64,000 bases of DNA from the NCBI RefSeq assembly GCF_034651555.1, contig NZ_JAYEEQ010000015.1:1-64000 (forward strand), in the 5' to 3' direction. Each line of letters opens with the position of its first letter. The stretch's first letter is position 1. Made by a program: the position numbers and the translations under genes. The stretch comes from Aurantibrevibacter litoralis (GTDB lineage: Bacteria; Bacteroidota; Bacteroidia; Flavobacteriales; Flavobacteriaceae). The notes below the pieces were generated by a model. That model searched no databases. It was not told where the DNA came from and saw only the letters and a program-made list of their open reading frames with translations. Positions 59,465 to 64,000 of the stretch are shown in pieces.

Positions 59465-61174
59465 ATGGATGAGTTGCTATCCAAAGCCCAAAGTTGGCTT
59501 ACAGACATTTTCGACAAAGAGACACAAAACGAAGTGGCGGCATTACTTAACGGAAATCCGGAAGAGCTAAAAGATCGCTTTTTTAAGGATTTAGAGTTTG
59601 GTACCGGTGGTATGCGTGGCATTATGGGGGTTGGCACCAACAGAATTAATAAATACACGCTAGGAAAAAGCACACAAGGTCTTAGCAATTATCTTAATAA
59701 AGTAAATGCCGGGGAACCCATCAAGGTGGTCATTGCGTACGATTGTAGGCACAATAGCAATACGTTAGCCAAAATTGTGGCCAATGTGTTCTCGGCCAAC
59801 GGCATTCAGGTATTTCTGTTTTCAGAATTACGAACCACTCCCGCCTTGTCTTTTGCGGTACGCGATCTCAATTGCCATGCCGGTATTGTACTAACTGCCT
59901 CTCATAATCCGCCAGAATACAATGGGTATAAAGTATATTGGACAGATGGCGGACAGATAGTGCCCCCACAAGACGGAGAAATCATATCAGAAATAAACAA
60001 CCTGCACTTTAAGGATGTAAAATTTAACCCGAATGCCGATTTAATTACACTCATAGATAAAGAAGCTGATGCGTCATTTATAACTACTTCCGTAAAAAAT
60101 GGCAGTTTCAATGCCCCCGGAAAAGAAAATTTTAAAATTGTGTTTACTTCGCTTCACGGCACTTCCATTACTGCCGTGCCCGAAGTGCTCCAAAAAGCCG
60201 GCTATACCCATGTAACTATTATTGAAGAGCAGGCTAAGCCAGATGGCAATTTCCCGACAGTAATCTCTCCCAATCCCGAAGAACCGGAAGCCTTGGAAAT
60301 AGCTATTAAAAAAGCAGAGGAAATAGGAGCCGATATGGTTATAGGTACAGACCCGGACGGAGATCGTCTCGGTATTGCCGTGCGGAACCTAGACGGAGAT
60401 ATGGAGTTGCTTAATGGCAACCAAACCATGGTACTGATGACCCGATTTTTATTGGAAGAACAACAAAAAAAAGGGTTTCAGGGTAACGAATTTATCGCAT
60501 CAACCATAGTTTCTACGCCCATGATGGCTCGTTTGGCCGAAGCCTACGGTGTAGCTTATAAATCTGCATTAACCGGATTTAAATGGATTGCCAAAATGGT
60601 AAAAGATTTTCCGGAACAACGATTTATTGGGGGAGGCGAAGAAAGTTTTGGCTATATGGTGGGCGATTTTGTGCGCGATAAAGACGCTGTTACAGCTACC
60701 CTGTTGGCCTGCGAAATTGGGGCAAGTGCAAAAGCACGCGGAAGTTCGTTTTACCAGGATTTAATAGACTGTTATGTGGATTTTGGTTTTTATAAAGAAA
60801 AGTTGATTTCCCTTACCAAAAAAGGAATAAGTGGCGCAGCGGATATTAAACAAATGATGATCGATTTTAAGGAAAATCCGGTAAAAACTATTGACGGTTC
60901 TAAGGTGGTAGTGGTAGAAGACTATAATACGGCTACATCAACAAACCTTCTTACAGGAGCTATTAGTCCCATCCACTTACCTAAATCTAACGTGATCATA
61001 TTGGTTACCGAAGATGGCACCCGAATGGCCGCTCGTCCTAGCGGAACAGAACCCAAAATAAAATTTTATTTCAGTATCAATGCGCCGCTACATACACGAG
61101 AAAATTTTAAAAAAGTAGCTGCTGAGTTGGATGCCAAAATAGACAGAATCCTCAGTGAACTCAAATTAAATTAA
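59465..61174 (+). CDS. Phospho-sugar mutase (phosphoglucomutase/phosphomannomutase)
   Basis: A 569-residue alpha-D-phosphohexomutase. Phosphoserine S146 lies in IVLTASHNPPEYNGYK; the metal site is GTDPDGDRLGI; the sugar-binding loop is GGEESFGYM; the phosphate loop RPSGTEPKIKFY is near the C-terminus. The length fits the PGM2-like group usual in Bacteroidota. It shifts phosphate between positions 1 and 6 of glucose or mannose. It lies 23 bases after the GT2 gene and its stop codon overlaps the ABC gene start (TAATG). Confidence 0.94.
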   Translation: MDELLSKAQSWLTDIFDKETQNEVAALLNGNPEELKDRFFKDLEFGTGGMRGIMGVGTNRINKYTLGKSTQGLSNYLNKVNAGEPIKVVIAYDCRHNSNTLAKIVANVFSANGIQVFLFSELRTTPALSFAVRDLNCHAGIVLTASHNPPEYNGYKVYWTDGGQIVPPQDGEIISEINNLHFKDVKFNPNADLITLIDKEADASFITTSVKNGSFNAPGKENFKIVFTSLHGTSITAVPEVLQKAGYTHVTIIEEQAKPDGNFPTVISPNPEEPEALEIAIKKAEEIGADMVIGTDPDGDRLGIAVRNLDGDMELLNGNQTMVLMTRFLLEEQQKKGFQGNEFIASTIVSTPMMARLAEAYGVAYKSALTGFKWIAKMVKDFPEQRFIGGGEESFGYMVGDFVRDKDAVTATLLACEIGASAKARGSSFYQDLIDCYVDFGFYKEKLISLTKKGISGAADIKQMMIDFKENPVKTIDGSKVVVVEDYNTATSTNLLTGAISPIHLPKSNVIILVTEDGTRMAARPSGTEPKIKFYFSINAPLHTRENFKKVAAELDAKIDRILSELKLN

Positions 61175-62997
61175 TGAATTATTTTAAGAAGATTCTTCGT
61201 TTTGCCAAACCTTATAAAAAATACGGTTATCTCAATATTTTTTTTAACATTCTATACGCCCTTTTTAGTTCCTTGTCTTTTGCAGCCTTGATCCCGATGC
61301 TCGACGTCCTTTTTGATCAATCTAAAAAAGTCTTTCAAGCACCTGAGTACACTTCCCTAGGGCACATAAAAGACTATCTGCAAGACTATGCCAGTTTCTT
61401 GGTAACCTCCTATGCGGCAGACGATGAAATGAAGGCGTTGGTTTTGGTTATAAGTTTGGTGTTGGCGCTGTTTCTCTTAAAAAACATTTTCAATTATTTG
61501 GCCATGTATTTTATCACCTTTTTGCGTAATGGCGTTCTAAAGGATATCCGAAATGGGATGTACCAAAAAATGGTAACATTGCCATTATCCTTTTATTCGG
61601 AGAAAAGGAAAGGTGATGTTATTGCCCGTATTACATCGGATGTATTAGAAATTCAACATTCCTTTTTGTCTGTCTTAGAGCTTATTGTACGCGAACCCTT
61701 AACTATATTGTTCACGATTATTATTATGTTTGGGATAAGCGCAAAACTAACCTTCTTTGTTTTTATTTTTATTCCTTTGGCCGGTATGGCCATTTCCCGC
61801 ATCGGAAAATCGTTGAAAAAAAAATCGGATCGGGTACAGAAAGAACAGGGCGAATTTTTGTCTATCGTAGAGGAAACAATAGGTGGGCTTAGGGTGGTAA
61901 AAGCATTTAATGCAGAGTCTAAATTTTATAACACCTTTAGAATTTCTACTCAAAGATTCTTTCGATTTTCAAATAAATTACTTAACCGTCAAAATTTAGC
62001 TTCACCGGTAGGAGAATTTCTGGGCATCTTAGTTATTGGAGTCTTATTGTGGTTTGGCGGTAAAATGGTTTTGGTTGACAAGACTTTGGATCCGTCCTCC
62101 TTTATTGCCTATATGGCATTGGCATACAATATTTTAACCCCTGCAAAAGCGATCAGCAAAGCCTCTTACGGTGTTAAAAAAGGGAATGCGGCAGCCGAAA
62201 GAGTGTTGGAAATTCTTGAAACTGAAAACCCCATTGTAGAAAAAGAAAATGCCTTGGTAAAACCCGATTTCACTTCAGATATACAACTAACGCAGGTTTC
62301 CTTTAAGTATGAAGATGAATTTGTATTGAAAAACTTTAACCTCACCATTCCCAAAGGACAGGCAGTCGCGTTGGTAGGTCAATCGGGCAGTGGAAAAAGT
62401 ACCATTGCCAACCTCGTGACTCGGTTCTACGATGTTACCGAAGGGCAGATTTCGGTAGATGGCATACCTATTAAAGACCTCACCAAAAAATCGCTCCGTA
62501 ATTTAATTGGGCTAGTTACCCAAGATTCTATCCTGTTTAATGACTCGGTGCACCAAAACATTGCCCTTGGCAAGGAAAATGCTACAGAAGAAGAAGTTGT
62601 AGCGGCAGCAAAGATTGCCAACGCCCACGATTTCATTTTGGAATTACCGCAAGGATATCATACCAATATAGGAGATATGGGCAATAAACTGAGTGGCGGC
62701 CAAAAACAACGTTTGGCAATTGCACGTGCGGTCCTAAAAAATCCGCCCATTATGATATTAGATGAAGCCACATCGGCTTTAGACACAGAAAGTGAACGAT
62801 TAGTGCAAGATGCACTGGAAAATATGATGAAAAACCGCACGTCTATCATCATTGCCCACCGCCTTTCTACCATACAAAATGCCCACACCATCGTAGTACT
62901 TCAAAAGGGCGAAATCGTAGAACAAGGATCCCATACCCAGTTATTAGCGGCTAACGGAGTGTATAAAAAACTGGTGACCATGCAGTCCCTAGAATAA
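61174..62997 (+). CDS. ABC exporter, permease-ATPase fusion (MsbA-like)
   Basis: A 607-residue half-transporter: six membrane helices in the first ~340 residues and an ATPase domain with Walker A VGQSGSGKST, Q-loop LVTQDSILFND, signature LSGGQKQRLAIARA, Walker B IMILDEATSALD and switch His (IIAHRLST). It would work as a homodimer; MsbA-type proteins flip lipid-linked molecules such as lipid A across the inner membrane. The start overlaps the mutase stop by one base (TAATG), so translation is coupled. Confidence 0.93.
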   Translation: MNYFKKILRFAKPYKKYGYLNIFFNILYALFSSLSFAALIPMLDVLFDQSKKVFQAPEYTSLGHIKDYLQDYASFLVTSYAADDEMKALVLVISLVLALFLLKNIFNYLAMYFITFLRNGVLKDIRNGMYQKMVTLPLSFYSEKRKGDVIARITSDVLEIQHSFLSVLELIVREPLTILFTIIIMFGISAKLTFFVFIFIPLAGMAISRIGKSLKKKSDRVQKEQGEFLSIVEETIGGLRVVKAFNAESKFYNTFRISTQRFFRFSNKLLNRQNLASPVGEFLGILVIGVLLWFGGKMVLVDKTLDPSSFIAYMALAYNILTPAKAISKASYGVKKGNAAAERVLEILETENPIVEKENALVKPDFTSDIQLTQVSFKYEDEFVLKNFNLTIPKGQAVALVGQSGSGKSTIANLVTRFYDVTEGQISVDGIPIKDLTKKSLRNLIGLVTQDSILFNDSVHQNIALGKENATEEEVVAAAKIANAHDFILELPQGYHTNIGDMGNKLSGGQKQRLAIARAVLKNPPIMILDEATSALDTESERLVQDALENMMKNRTSIIIAHRLSTIQNAHTIVVLQKGEIVEQGSHTQLLAANGVYKKLVTMQSLE

Positions 62998-63009
62998 TAC
63001 CGAAACACC

Positions 63010-63030
63010 CATTTTAAAAATGTTTTTTTA
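63010..63030 (+). terminator. Weak terminator after the ABC exporter gene
   Basis: CATTT-TAA-AAATG (short stem) followed by TTTTTTT, 13 bases after the stop. The stem is short, so the call is tentative. Confidence 0.35.
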
Positions 63031-63235
63031 GGCCTTTTGTCTCCTATGAACCGAACCTTCAATTTTGCACGGTCATTTCATGGACACCTTTTTAACAACG
63101 AATCAACATAAACCAACTGAGGTATCGTAGTGCCGCCAATACCAAAAAACCGTGCATTGGATAGGTATTGTTTTGAGCTGTGTCCATAGTAAAGATCATT
63201 TTTAAATATAACCCTCTGGTTAAACCTTTTTCCCT

Positions 63236-63243
63236 TAATTTTG
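63236..63243 (+). promoter_or_regulatory. -7 box of the ECF sigma gene
   Basis: TAATTTTG fits TAnnTTTG, 29 bases before the TTG start at 63273; no TTG at proper spacing. Confidence 0.35.
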
Positions 63244-63272
63244 TCTAATCCATTGAAAGCAAGGAAAATATT

Positions 63273-63815
63273 TTGATTGCAGAAGAAACCTTAGTTCGTC
63301 AACTACAGCAAAAGGAAACACAGTCTAAAGCCTTTAAAATCCTTATTGACACCTATAAGGAAAAATTGTATTGGCATATTCGCAGAATTGTGTTAGATCA
63401 CGATGACACCGATGACGTATTACAAAACACTTTTATTAAAGTCCTCGGTAATATTGACGGCTTTAAGGGTAACAGCAAGCTGTATTCTTGGATGTACCGC
63501 ATCGCCACAAATGAATCTTTAACATTTTTGCAGTCCAAATCCAAAAAAATGGGTATTAGTAGTGAAGAACTACAGTCCAAACTGGTAGGAAATTTACGAA
63601 GTGATGTCTATTTTGATGGTGATGAAATTCAGTTAAAACTACAAATGGCCATAGCTACGCTTCCGGAAAAGCAAAAGCTGGTATTTAATATGAAATATTT
63701 TCAGGAACTAAAATATGAGGAAATTTCCGATATTTTGGATGTTACTGTAGGTGGATTAAAAGCCTCCTATCATCTTGCAGCAAAAAAAATAGAAGCTTTC
63801 TTGCTAGCGCATTAA
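63273..63815 (+). CDS. ECF RNA polymerase sigma factor
   Basis: A 180-residue sigma-70 family member with region 2 (about 20-90: YKEKLYWHIRRIVLDHDDTDDVLQNTFIKV, then YSWMYRIATNESL) and region 4 (about 120-175: LPEKQKLVFNMKYFQELKYEEIS and VGGLKASYHLAAKKI). The start is TTG; the only ATG codons in frame lie inside region 2. An A/G-rich stretch (AAGGAAAATA) precedes it. The next gene starts 33 bases on and probably encodes its membrane partner. Confidence 0.92.
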   Translation: MIAEETLVRQLQQKETQSKAFKILIDTYKEKLYWHIRRIVLDHDDTDDVLQNTFIKVLGNIDGFKGNSKLYSWMYRIATNESLTFLQSKSKKMGISSEELQSKLVGNLRSDVYFDGDEIQLKLQMAIATLPEKQKLVFNMKYFQELKYEEISDILDVTVGGLKASYHLAAKKIEAFLLAH

Positions 63816-63848
63816 ACCTTTTAAGATATTGATAGTCAAAGTATAGAT

Positions 63849-64000
63849 ATGAAAAAATTGCAATCAAAAAACGGTTTTAAAATCCCGGAGGGGTATTTTG
63901 AAAATGTCTCCGAGCGAATTTTACATACCATAGAACACACCGCACAGGAAAAACCCAATGAAGGCTTTAAAGTGCCTGCAAATTATTTTGATCACCTGGA
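63849..64000 (+). CDS. Start of a sigma-factor-linked membrane protein (partial at window end)
   Basis: The first 50 codons of a gene cut by the window edge: MKKLQSKNGFKIPEGYFENV, then a second related unit GFKVPANYFDHL about 35 residues later. Repeated GFKxPxxYFxxx units at the N-terminus are what I recall from proteins encoded directly after ECF sigma genes in flavobacteria, commonly single-span membrane proteins that act as anti-sigma factors. The transmembrane part is outside the window, so this stays an inference. Confidence 0.7.
   Translation, partial: MKKLQSKNGFKIPEGYFENVSERILHTIEHTAQEKPNEGFKVPANYFDHL

Overview
The window comes from a Bacteroidota chromosome, almost certainly a (probably marine) member of the Flavobacteriaceae; I cannot name the genus. 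The evidence is the low-GC coding style, many lineage-restricted families (DUF4294, DUF6495, DUF4252, DUF4199, DUF6263, SatD/DUF3307, the short CarB, the SerB-SerA fusion, the 950-residue CarB without its allosteric domain), TonB receptors with carboxypeptidase-regulatory N-domains, lipoproteins with a Cys-Ser-Asp-rich export signal, and promoters of the flavobacterial type (TTG, about 19-20 bases, TAnnTTTG). No rRNA, tRNA, CRISPR array, prophage or intact insertion sequence was seen.

Layout. 1-9.3 kb: DUF4294 protein, M42 aminopeptidase, NUDIX hydrolase, hisS, an Oar-like TonB receptor, and the rpsF-rpsR-rplI operon with its promoter and terminator. 9.4-15.5 kb: a LytTR response regulator, then the minus-strand run nadC-yihY-DUF2147-priA, and rlmH. 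15.6-20.6 kb: fused phosphoserine phosphatase/phosphoglycerate dehydrogenase, a SatD-DUF3307-hydrolase operon with direct repeats at its start, and a small methyltransferase-like membrane protein. 20.7-28.7 kb: rdgB, DEAD-box helicase, CarboxypepD_reg protein, alpha-amylase lipoprotein, trmH, sirtuin, purB. 28.8-34.4 kb: an ECF sigma/anti-sigma/DUF4252 operon and two tandem S41 protease lipoproteins. 34.4-40 kb: a vitamin B12 uptake locus, with a cobalamin riboswitch in front of a BtuB-like receptor and a divergent ABC importer. 40-47.8 kb: rmuC, a small membrane protein, a thioesterase, and the oxidative pentose phosphate genes pgl, zwf and gnd. 47.8-64 kb: carB, rpmH, DUF6263 protein, lytic transglycosylase, mtaB, GlmU-like protein, rpmE2, a DUF4199-glycosyltransferase-phosphosugar mutase-ABC exporter run, and an ECF sigma factor with the start of its partner gene at the window edge.

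The least ordinary part is 46.1-47.8 kb. An MNT/HEPN toxin-antitoxin pair (mntA-hepT) and a copy of a structured dispersed repeat sit between the complete gnd gene and a second, detached copy of the last 302 bases of gnd. The native-looking terminator follows the detached copy, so about 1 kb of DNA appears to have entered at the end of gnd while the gene was kept or rebuilt intact. The dispersed repeat (about 220-240 bases, three copies at 2.05, 19.86 and 46.5 kb) folds into several hairpins whose sequence changes are paired between copies, and its substitutions do not look like those of a coding sequence. A second pattern worth checking is a 28-base periodic direct repeat just upstream of the SatD gene, whose product carries a C-terminal helix-turn-helix.
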